Shown in pieces: positions 5,949-12,145 of a DNA stretch of 12,145 nucleotides (the stretch's first letter is position 1; every line of letters starts with the position of its first letter). This stretch comes from Candidatus Heimdallarchaeota archaeon. Lineage in GTDB: Archaea > Asgardarchaeota > Heimdallarchaeia > Heimdallarchaeales > Kariarchaeaceae. Under the pieces are notes generated by a model, which worked only from the letters and a program-made list of their open reading frames with translations, was not told the DNA's origin and ran no database searches. The translations under genes and the position numbers were made by a program. The stretch covers positions 1 through 12,145 of the forward strand of contig WAMJ01000140.1 in assembly GCA_015522385.1 (NCBI GenBank), written 5' to 3'.

Positions 5949-6374
5949 CTAGAGTTTATCCACGTAACTTCTCAACGCTCTAAACACCCGTTCGTACTCT
6001 CCCGTGAAGTAAGGATCCTCTATCTCTGTCCCATCTCCTCCGACCTCTGACAAAAGGTGGATGTGCTCCTCTGGTATCCCATTCGATACAAGATCCTCTA
6101 TGTGTGATGTCGTCATCACTAAGTAGACCATACTCTCTCTGTGAGAATGCTCTGATATGTGGGTCGGTCTGAACTCTTCGATCTCATATGCAGGGACTCC
6201 AAGTTCGAGGAGTTTCTCTCGTGATTTCGGGTGGATCGTCCTGTTGTGATACGTCGTCCCGATCGATATGACCTCTTTTGCCAACCCCCGATGCTTGGCG
6301 TACAGCTCACAGAATGCAGACCTGATTATATTTCCAGAGCAGACGAAGACCACTGTACCATAGCTGTTAATCAT
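5949..6374 (-). CDS. Low-molecular-weight protein tyrosine phosphatase-like protein
   Basis: This 141-residue protein has the signature P-loop VCSGNIIRSAF with nucleophile Cys12 and Arg18, and a late EDPYFTG with Asp120 as the expected general acid. The length is normal for the family, whose members remove phosphate from protein tyrosine or arginine, or act as arsenate reductases. Ile at position Cys+4 is the residue found in tyrosine phosphatases rather than the Thr of the arginine phosphatase YwlE, so tyrosine is slightly favoured. The second cysteine often present at Cys+5 is Ile here. The start ATG overlaps the TGA of the GNAT gene by one base (TGATG), with GGAGAT about ten bases upstream inside that gene, so translation is coupled. 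Confidence 0.88.
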   Translation of the reverse strand: MINSYGTVVFVCSGNIIRSAFCELYAKHRGLAKEVISIGTTYHNRTIHPKSREKLLELGVPAYEIEEFRPTHISEHSHRESMVYLVMTTSHIEDLVSNGIPEEHIHLLSEVGGDGTEIEDPYFTGEYERVFRALRSYVDKL

Positions 6375-7255
6375 CAGTAATCACGATCTCCAATAATCTC
6401 CTTCTCGATTATATCACTTCCCTTCTCGACATAGGTTGATCTCCCTACTTCTGAATAACCTAGGCTCCTGTAGACTTTCAAGGCTGCGATGTTGCTGGTG
6501 TCCGTGGAGAGAGTAACTATGAGTCCTCTCCTTCTCAGGTATGAGGTGAATGCTCTCATCACGCGTTTGGAGTATCCCTTCCTTCTGTGAATGATAGGAG
6601 TGCCAACTCCCCCAATCACGGCCATATCCTCCACCATGGCATTGACCCTTGCTACCGAGACTACCTCCTCGTCCTTGATAAGGGCCGCGTGGGGGTGATC
6701 GCTGAAATATCTCTTTGGGTTATCCAAGGTGTATCCGAAGTATTCTACCACCTTACTCCCAACCTCTTGGTCGTAGTTGGCATCATCGACAATGTACACG
6801 TCTAGATCTGTCCAGTCGTCGTAACCTCTGTAGAGGAAGGTTATGTTCTCCAAACTTCTTGTGTAGTCGATAGAATTTGAGACTTCCTCAAACTGCCGAC
6901 CTGACAACAGGAGAAAATAGCTTGAAAGTCCATTTACCAACTCCGAGATCGTGCTCGCCAGCCCAGAGTCATAGTCACCTATGACAATCAACTGGTTACC
7001 AGTACCGACGTTGAGCAGAGCACGGGAGGAATTCGAATATAAGATAATATAGAGGTTGTCTCTCCTTGAATAAAGGTTGTCGAGACAGTATCCTCCCTCG
7101 ACCAAGTGACTCTGGTCATCAGACATCATCTCACTAATCGTAGACTTTACCTCCTGCAGATGCTGACTGTTCATATCTCTCGGTCTCATACAAAACGAGA
7201 GGTACTCTGGATTATCTTGAAAATACTTCTCGACTTCTTGTTGGGTTAGGACCAT
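6374..7255 (-). CDS. GNAT-family N-acetyltransferase with long N-terminal extension
   Basis: The C-terminal part of this 293-residue protein (about 183-275) is a GNAT fold: AVIGGVGTPIIHRRKGYSKRVM (212-233) carries the acetyl-CoA motif (R-R-K-G-Y-S), and NIAALKVYRSLGYSEVG (255-271) is the second hallmark. Residues 1-180 have no motif I recognise; they resemble the degenerate first half of double-GNAT or FR47-like proteins. The substrate is unknown. The start ATG is 25 bases downstream of the centre of a TATA element, so the message is probably leaderless. It overlaps the phosphatase gene by one base, which suggests the two act together, for example in protein modification and its control. Confidence 0.8.
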   Translation of the reverse strand: MVLTQQEVEKYFQDNPEYLSFCMRPRDMNSQHLQEVKSTISEMMSDDQSHLVEGGYCLDNLYSRRDNLYIILYSNSSRALLNVGTGNQLIVIGDYDSGLASTISELVNGLSSYFLLLSGRQFEEVSNSIDYTRSLENITFLYRGYDDWTDLDVYIVDDANYDQEVGSKVVEYFGYTLDNPKRYFSDHPHAALIKDEEVVSVARVNAMVEDMAVIGGVGTPIIHRRKGYSKRVMRAFTSYLRRRGLIVTLSTDTSNIAALKVYRSLGYSEVGRSTYVEKGSDIIEKEIIGDRDY

Positions 7256-7276
7256 ATGTGGCTGTTGCAGTTAAAA

Positions 7277-7284
7277 AATATATA
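7277..7284 (-). promoter_or_regulatory. TATA element of the GNAT-phosphatase operon
   Basis: TATATATT on the minus strand, centred about 25 bases upstream of ATG 7255, implies that transcription starts at or next to the A of the start codon. No Shine-Dalgarno is seen, in agreement with a leaderless message. Confidence 0.6.
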
Positions 7285-7323
7285 GCTGCTTGATCTTCCA
7301 ACTTAATTAGATACTTCTGATAT

Positions 7324-9081
7324 TCAATCCATGGCTGCCAAGTCATCTAATGTCATTATATCCTCTTCCCAATAGTCTAAGTAAATCTCATTACGTATTA
7401 ACTGCTTGGTTTTATTGTCCAGCTTAACGGCCTTATACGTATATCTATTGCGATTGTAGTTGTAGAGAACATCTACTATTCGCTTCAGTTTGTATTCTAC
7501 CATTGTGGATCTTCCTTTGAATATGTAGCTGATTGTCAGGTTCCCCATGTTTCGTGAATGTATCTTAAATCCATAACTGGATATTTCACGGATGTCACTG
7601 ACCTCGTGGAAAACTGATTTGAAGAAGAGGTTAATTGCTTGTAACATGGAAGAGATCATATTTTCTTCCAACTCTATGTTATCTGTAAATGAAATCTTGT
7701 CATGAATCAACCCATTTTCCCCGTAGAGGATCAGAACAATTGGCTCTTCCATAATCTTCGCTCCTGTACTGGTATCTCGTCTAATATCCCAGAGATTCTG
7801 TGAGATCTGTAGGACCTCTATGTGATGCCACACATCATCCCGCATATCTTTATATCCCCTGATTATGGTCATGAGGATCTGGATCTCTCTGATCACTCTT
7901 CTCTTTTGTTTCTCTGAGCCTAGTCCGTTAACAGAATTCATAGCATACCTTGAGTACTTGACTGCAAGCTTGAGATCTCGGATTAGGAAATATATCTTCG
8001 AAAGCATGATCTCGGTGTTGACCACGGTGATCTGTGATCCTTCCCTCTCCCCAACTCTCCTCACACCTTCTATATAGCATATTAGTTCACCTAGGAGGTG
8101 CTCATTTCGCATTTTTATTGCCTCATCGAGGAGGGTCTCCGAAATGAAAACACCTGCAAGTTTGTGGTACAAAGGAAGTGCGAATCGGTTGTCTAGGATC
8201 GTCTTGAACCTCTTAATAGCTGATAGCTGGGACTTATATGTGTTCACACGTCTCTCGATCATCGCCAGAGCCATCTCCATTCTCACGGGTATGACGGGAT
8301 TGCTAGACATCTGTATGTACCCCTCTAACTTCTCCATGAGTGATCTGGCTTCATCGAGCTCGTTGAGATCTGTATGGACATATATGAGGTTAAAAACAGA
8401 GAGCGAGGCCTCCACTGGATTCACTTGATCAAGTATCTTGATTGCAAGTTTGAGGTATCTGATTGCTTTTTGATCCTCGTAGGTATAGTGATAAGCCAAT
8501 CCTATGTTAGCGTATGTTCGACCCAGATCGACCTTGTTCTCCCTTCTATTAATGGTCACGCTTCTCCTGTAAAATTCCAGACTCTCAGGTATGTTTCCGA
8601 GAAGAACGTTAGAGTACCCTGCATTGTTCAGTGCCAAGGCAGCGTGCATTCGGTCGCCAAGTTCGAGAAAGAATTCGGCAGCCTTGAAAAAGTAAGCAAT
8701 TGATGAGAGCTGATCTCCCCGTTTAGAGGTCAATATCCCTTGAAGCAGTAGGACTCTTGGAAACAGGTCAATGCTCTCATCATTCAGATTGTTATAGATC
8801 TCATGTAGACATGAATCAACGGTCTCTTCCATTTCCGTGAGCATTCCCAGATTAAAATACGCGCTCCCTCTGGATATGAGTGTTTTTATCCTGTAAATCG
8901 GATTGCCTCCATACTGGTCAAGCATAATCTCTAGTATCTGAAGCTGCTCAAAATGCATCCCTCTCTTCTTCAGTATCAAGTTCCTCAGGTAATCTGTTCG
9001 GAATGTTTTTCTCTTCATCTGGGACAATCTCTTCTCGGCTTCATCAAGCCTTCCCTCCGAGATGAGATTCTCCAACGACAT
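7324..9081 (-). CDS. TPR-repeat protein with C-terminal longin/roadblock-like domain
   Basis: This 585-residue soluble protein is largely helical. Clear tetratricopeptide repeats lie around 146-179 (HAALALNNAGYSNVLLGNIPE, continuing to about 179) and 186-219 (LGRTYANIGLAYHYTYEDQK, continuing to about 219), with weaker repeats before and after. From about 444 the character changes: VLILYGENGLIHDKISF, a helix ENMISSMLQAINLFFKSVF, then IREISSYGFKIHSRNMGNLTISYIFKG. That strand-turn-strand-helix-strand-strand pattern resembles the longin/roadblock-like sensor domains common in archaea, and a similar pattern ends the divergent 7-transmembrane protein. No enzyme motif is visible. A scaffold or signalling role is inferred. 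The start ATG is about 24 bases from the centre of a TATA element, probably leaderless. The gene is transcribed away from the receptor unit across an 89-base shared promoter region. Confidence 0.75.
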   Translation of the reverse strand: MSLENLISEGRLDEAEKRLSQMKRKTFRTDYLRNLILKKRGMHFEQLQILEIMLDQYGGNPIYRIKTLISRGSAYFNLGMLTEMEETVDSCLHEIYNNLNDESIDLFPRVLLLQGILTSKRGDQLSSIAYFFKAAEFFLELGDRMHAALALNNAGYSNVLLGNIPESLEFYRRSVTINRRENKVDLGRTYANIGLAYHYTYEDQKAIRYLKLAIKILDQVNPVEASLSVFNLIYVHTDLNELDEARSLMEKLEGYIQMSSNPVIPVRMEMALAMIERRVNTYKSQLSAIKRFKTILDNRFALPLYHKLAGVFISETLLDEAIKMRNEHLLGELICYIEGVRRVGEREGSQITVVNTEIMLSKIYFLIRDLKLAVKYSRYAMNSVNGLGSEKQKRRVIREIQILMTIIRGYKDMRDDVWHHIEVLQISQNLWDIRRDTSTGAKIMEEPIVLILYGENGLIHDKISFTDNIELEENMISSMLQAINLFFKSVFHEVSDIREISSYGFKIHSRNMGNLTISYIFKGRSTMVEYKLKRIVDVLYNYNRNRYTYKAVKLDNKTKQLIRNEIYLDYWEEDIMTLDDLAAMD

Positions 9082-9100
9082 AATGTTTATCCTACATTGA

Positions 9101-9110
9101 GATATACAAA
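9101..9110 (-). promoter_or_regulatory. TATA element of the TPR/longin gene
   Basis: TTTGTATATC on the minus strand, preceded by purine-rich GGGAAAGA that could be a BRE, is centred about 24 bases before ATG 9081. This is the spacing of a leaderless archaeal transcript. Confidence 0.6.
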
Positions 9111-9142
9111 TCTTTCCCGATACTGTTAGACAAAAACAATCT

Positions 9143-9150
9143 TCAAATAT
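9143..9150 (+). promoter_or_regulatory. Possible TATA element of the small gene and receptor
   Basis: TCAAATAT, preceded by CAAAAACAAT, is centred about 25 bases before GTG 9171. It would give a leaderless transcript, as for the neighbouring genes. The element is weaker than that of the divergent TPR gene. Confidence 0.4.
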
Positions 9151-9170
9151 CTAGATAAAGATATCCCTGT

Positions 9171-9428
9171 GTGGAGAACTTCCAGACCAGGTCCAAGGAT
9201 GGGCAGGATGTCACGTTACACCTGCATGACATACCTGAAGACCCTAAAGCATTTCTTGACGAGATTGGTTCCATGACGTCTGAAGAGATTGTCCGGTTTA
9301 TGGAGACTAATGAATCGCAGAAGATGGGTTTTACCATCACTACAGTAGAGCTAATAGCTCCGTACAAAATTGAATCTACCTTGACCCAAAGGCGTAAGAC
9401 CGGATTCTTCTCAAGATTCCTTAAATGA
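9171..9428 (+). CDS. Small protein of unknown function upstream of the receptor-like gene
   Basis: I do not recognise this 85-residue protein. It is charged, with no membrane segment: LHLHDIPEDPKAFLDEIGSMTSEEIVRFME is probably helical, and the C-terminus QRRKTGFFSRFLK is basic and amphipathic and might touch membrane. It is taken as real because its TGA overlaps the ATG of the membrane protein gene in an ATGA junction, and because a TATA-like element lies at leaderless distance from its GTG start. It may be a soluble partner of the receptor-like protein. An overlapping frame on the other strand (9143-9367) has no such support. Confidence 0.6.
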   Translation: MENFQTRSKDGQDVTLHLHDIPEDPKAFLDEIGSMTSEEIVRFMETNESQKMGFTITTVELIAPYKIESTLTQRRKTGFFSRFLK

Positions 9429-10558
9429 GAATGCTTAATATGGTAGAAATCTGTGACTTATATATGGCAGGTCTTGAGGCAATCCTGAAGCTTGTGGCTT
9501 CCCTCCCTCTTCTGGTAAGTATAGTTCTATACAATATAGAGTGGAGAAAATATCGGGATGAACTCCTTCTATTCCTGCAGTTCGCGTGGTCTAGTCTTTA
9601 TCTCATTGTCTTCATAGACGGATTATCTGTAGTCTTCCAATCCGAATTCCTCTTCAGAGCCAAGGTTATACCTGTTTTCCCCTTGATGCTTTTTCTCGAG
9701 ATATCCATGTCAAAGATCATGACGGATAGAATCAATTCTGTCAGGATTGCAGTGGCTGCTTCTTTAGCAGTCTTCAACATCTACACAGCATTCATCCCTG
9801 AGAATGTGGACTTCTTGATCTATTCGAACGGTGAGACCTCACTAAGAGCAGTGGGTTCATTTCGTACCAGTTTCCTCATGATGACAGGGTGGATTAGTCT
9901 GACCTACCTATACTATGGAATCATGCTCTACAAGAATACTTCTGGTGATCTCAAGAAATACGCGTTAGGTAACCTTGTCGGGATCTTCATGTATACTGTT
10001 GTGGCATTTTTCTTCTATGCCTTCCACCTGAATTGGATCATTCCTGGGCTTCAGATCATTCCCATGGGGCTGGGAGTTCTTGTATCATCATACTTCATCA
10101 CCAAGAGACCTGAACTTCTCTATTCCATGCCTTTCAAGATGCAGAGCCTGATGATAATCCAGAAGAGTAGTGGCAATATGATCTACTCTTACGATTGGTC
10201 ACACAATGATGTAAACCCAATCCATATGGCCTCTCTTCTCGAAAGCATCTCAATATTCGGCGAGAATACTATGGGTATGGGTAGAATAGACTTAATATCC
10301 TTTGAGAACGGTATGATTCTCCTCAGACCTCTACTCAACACTGGATTCTATATAGTCGTCCTCTGTTCCTCCTACTCTCCGTCCTTGGCAAGAGGTCTAG
10401 AACGTTTCTCGCAACAGGTAATAGACGATTACCAGAAGTCATTACTGGAAGGTGGAGAACAACTAAATGCTGGCTTGCTGAATCGTGCCAATTACGTCCA
10501 TTATTCTGAATTCATCAAGTCTTCATTCCCCTACATTCCTACTGTAGATGTCAATTAG
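9425..10558 (+). CDS. 7-transmembrane receptor-like protein with cytoplasmic longin/roadblock-like tail
   Basis: In this 377-residue protein about seven hydrophobic segments are visible (roughly 15-37, 47-71, 80-95, 106-124, 147-169, 182-200, 204-225). They are followed by ITKRPELLYSMPFKMQSLMIIQ, which recalls the exit from the 7TM module of archaeal histidine kinases. Instead of PAS and kinase domains, the tail (about 240-377) shows SLMIIQKSSGNMIYSYDW, a helix, IDLISFENGMILLRPLLNTGFYIVVLCSS and a final helix, a layout like longin/roadblock-type sensors. No kinase, phosphodiesterase or cyclase motif is present, so it probably signals through a partner; the divergent TPR protein with a similar domain is a candidate. 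The ATG overlaps the preceding stop (ATGA). Its last 36 bases overlap the end of the convergent hydrolase gene. Confidence 0.75.
   Translation: MRMLNMVEICDLYMAGLEAILKLVASLPLLVSIVLYNIEWRKYRDELLLFLQFAWSSLYLIVFIDGLSVVFQSEFLFRAKVIPVFPLMLFLEISMSKIMTDRINSVRIAVAASLAVFNIYTAFIPENVDFLIYSNGETSLRAVGSFRTSFLMMTGWISLTYLYYGIMLYKNTSGDLKKYALGNLVGIFMYTVVAFFFYAFHLNWIIPGLQIIPMGLGVLVSSYFITKRPELLYSMPFKMQSLMIIQKSSGNMIYSYDWSHNDVNPIHMASLLESISIFGENTMGMGRIDLISFENGMILLRPLLNTGFYIVVLCSSYSPSLARGLERFSQQVIDDYQKSLLEGGEQLNAGLLNRANYVHYSEFIKSSFPYIPTVDVN
10523..10558. other. Convergent overlap of receptor and hydrolase genes
   Basis: The last 36 coding bases of the plus-strand receptor gene and of the minus-strand hydrolase gene are the same DNA. 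Both frames are otherwise intact, so neither end can change without affecting the other, and the mRNAs can pair at their 3' ends. Confidence 0.8.
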
Positions 10559-11248
10559 TTGCTCAAGCACGTCTTTGGTCTGATCCCAAGCAACTTTTTG
10601 GTGGAAGTAGGTGAAGTGGTTTCCGTCCACGATAAATATTCTGTCCTTCTCGACAGGAATCTGGTCAGTTCCATAGGCCTGATCTTTCTTAGCGAGTAGG
10701 AAATAGATTGGAGACTGTCTGATCCTCGTAATCTCCTCCTCCGTGGGCATGATGTTCTCCTCACCCACAATTGCATTTTGTACTGAGACTATCAACTTTT
10801 CCCAGTGGACTCCGTGCCTCTTCTCCATTGACTTAGCAATGCTTGGGGCCTGGAAGTTCCGGACGTCAAAGAACATCCGTATCCTGTAAGCCGACTCCTC
10901 ACTGACCCTTAGTCCCGCCCCGATCATGAGGGCTATGTAGTTCGTGTCCTCTAATGTACTCAGGTACTTGATACCGAGGAGGGCACCTAAGCTGTACCCG
11001 ATGAAGATGTACGGTCGTGGAAACGTGTCCATCGTCTCGGTGAATCTTCTGAGCATATCCCCTGTACTGATCACCCCTCCGTCCTCAATCCTCTCATCAC
11101 CGTGCCCCGGTAGGTCAAAGACGCAGACGTCTCCAAATTTTAAGAGAAAACGCACAAGTGTGTGCTTCTCGGTATAACGCGTCTCAGTCGATGCATGGGC
11201 CACCACAAAGGTGATTCTGCCATTGCCTTTGAGTTTCTGGATTGTCAT
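10523..11248 (-). CDS. Alpha/beta hydrolase
   Basis: This 241-residue alpha/beta hydrolase shows FVVAHAST (14-21, oxyanion region after strand 3), VCVFDLPGHG (41-50), nucleophile elbow GYSLGA with Ser86, FLLAKKDQAYG with Asp189 and VDGNHFTYF with His211, a complete Ser-Asp-His triad in the normal order. It should be a cytoplasmic esterase, thioesterase or similar enzyme; the substrate cannot be read from sequence. The start ATG overlaps the TGA of the upstream TPR gene (ATGA), so the two are translated together. At its other end the last 36 bases lie inside the convergent receptor gene, so the two transcripts are partly complementary. Confidence 0.88.
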   Translation of the reverse strand: MTIQKLKGNGRITFVVAHASTETRYTEKHTLVRFLLKFGDVCVFDLPGHGDERIEDGGVISTGDMLRRFTETMDTFPRPYIFIGYSLGALLGIKYLSTLEDTNYIALMIGAGLRVSEESAYRIRMFFDVRNFQAPSIAKSMEKRHGVHWEKLIVSVQNAIVGEENIMPTEEEITRIRQSPIYFLLAKKDQAYGTDQIPVEKDRIFIVDGNHFTYFHQKVAWDQTKDVLEQLIDIYSRNVGE

Positions 11249-12145
11249 GAGAAATTCAACTTCACTATCTTCCGCAGATAATTGACTATCTCGTTGTTCT
11301 CCACCGAGCTTTTAATTTTGGGGTTCTTGTCCAGTGCAGAATGCCAGAGCTTGAGATTCTCGTCCAGAAGTGAGATCTCCTTCTCCACCCTTTCCCTCAT
11401 GAAATTGATCTCAACTTTCTCCGTGATCTTCCTTGCTTCGTCCAAGATTTTCCTGGATTTATCAAATTCCCTCTGGATCAGTGCAAGTTTCGCTTGGATA
11501 ATCATCTGCTCGATTTCAAGGATCACCGAGTGCTCCCATTTTGCAAAATTGGAGATGAGGTGCATATGCGCCTCTATGTCTTCAATGACTTCCTTAGCAT
11601 TCTCCGATATCTGAAGTTCGAGGAACAGAAGATGTATGTTCTGAATAATCGCTTCGACCTTGAGCTCTACATAGGCTCTGTCATCGTTGATTATCTGCTC
11701 GAAATATTTCTTTGCCTGGAACCTTGCAAACACCCGTCTCTGGTTGGCACTTACAAGCCCTTGCACCATTAACCAGTAGTGAAGTATCCGTCGTTCCGTA
11801 CTCTCAAATGCCAATTCCGAGAGTTCCTCCATGTACCCCTTTATATCGGCATCAAGGCAGTTTGTATTACAGCTCAAGCGGACGAGGAAGTACAATGTCT
11901 CCGCGATGTCTAGCTTGAGACCCACTTCCCTTCTGATTGTCAAGGAGGTCTTGAATGCACTTTCTGCTTGATCTCTCTCTCCCCTTGCCTCGTGAATCTG
12001 ACCAATTGTTCTATGCACCACTCCAAGGCTAACGGAGTCATTATAACGTTCGAATGTCTCCTTGGCTGTAGTAATATATTCCTCAGCTTCGGTAAGCCTA
12101 CCCTGCATACGATAGATCTTGGCAAGATTGGCAAGAGCATATGCC
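11245..12145 (-). CDS. TPR-repeat protein (5' end cut by window edge)
   Basis: The reading frame is open to the window edge: upstream of the first internal ATG (12108) the codons still give AYALANLAKIYRMQGRLTEAEE, a perfect tetratricopeptide repeat, so the true start lies outside. A second repeat follows (VVHRTIGQIHEARGERDQAESAFKTSL), then longer helical, less regular repeats with several paired helices up to the C-terminus. A charged stretch KSRKILDEARKITEKVEINFMRERVEKEISLLDE may be coiled coil. No catalytic motif is visible in the approximately 300 residues seen. It precedes and overlaps the hydrolase gene by four bases, so it may serve as scaffold or regulator for it; its N-terminal part, possibly with another domain, is not in view. 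Confidence 0.8.
   Translation of the reverse strand, partial: AYALANLAKIYRMQGRLTEAEEYITTAKETFERYNDSVSLGVVHRTIGQIHEARGERDQAESAFKTSLTIRREVGLKLDIAETLYFLVRLSCNTNCLDADIKGYMEELSELAFESTERRILHYWLMVQGLVSANQRRVFARFQAKKYFEQIINDDRAYVELKVEAIIQNIHLLFLELQISENAKEVIEDIEAHMHLISNFAKWEHSVILEIEQMIIQAKLALIQREFDKSRKILDEARKITEKVEINFMRERVEKEISLLDENLKLWHSALDKNPKIKSSVENNEIVNYLRKIVKLNFS

Noticed and set aside
5647..6050. Frames 5647-5907 (minus) and 5829-6050 (plus) around the convergent junction
   Set aside because: They overlap well supported genes and cross the G/C-rich hairpin, with no family resemblance or start signals.

Overview
The window looks archaeal, probably euryarchaeal and perhaps from an anaerobic Thermoplasmata-like lineage; the phylum is only a guess. 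Three things support this: HdrA/MvhD/TusA-type proteins, Shine-Dalgarno sequences of the GGAGG/AGGTGA kind inside operons, and genes at transcript starts whose codon lies about 25 bases from a TATA element with no leader. There are no RNA genes, insertion sequences or CRISPR arrays that I can see.

Left part (1-3411, minus strand): a tight operon in the order tusA-like, MvhD/FlpD-like, a short HdrA-like flavoprotein with ferredoxin clusters, and a second HdrA-like flavoprotein carrying the HdrA N-terminal domain (cut by the window edge). It suggests a cytoplasmic flavin/iron-sulfur electron-transfer complex tied to sulfur carried on TusA. No HdrB or HdrC is visible.

Middle (3412-5889): an AT-rich divergent region, then a two-winged-helix, cysteine-containing regulator (plus strand), a 446-base gap, and a tandem pair of cysteine-rich NifX-like (dinitrogenase iron-molybdenum cofactor domain) proteins. 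The upstream regions of the tusA operon, the regulator and the NifX-like pair all carry the same dyad, TTATTAAC-N(2 or 5)-GTTAAT. This points to one small regulon in which the winged-helix protein controls itself, the Hdr-like complex and the NifX-like proteins. It is the strongest new observation here.

Right part (5949-12145): a GNAT acetyltransferase overlapping a low-molecular-weight phosphatase (minus strand), and a TPR protein with a C-terminal longin/roadblock-like domain (minus strand). Divergent from the TPR gene is a two-gene unit (plus strand): an 85-residue protein and a 7-transmembrane receptor-like protein whose cytoplasmic tail also looks longin/roadblock-like. Convergent to these are a TPR protein (cut by the right edge) coupled to an alpha/beta hydrolase. 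These look like signalling and accessory genes without an obvious link to the redox operon.
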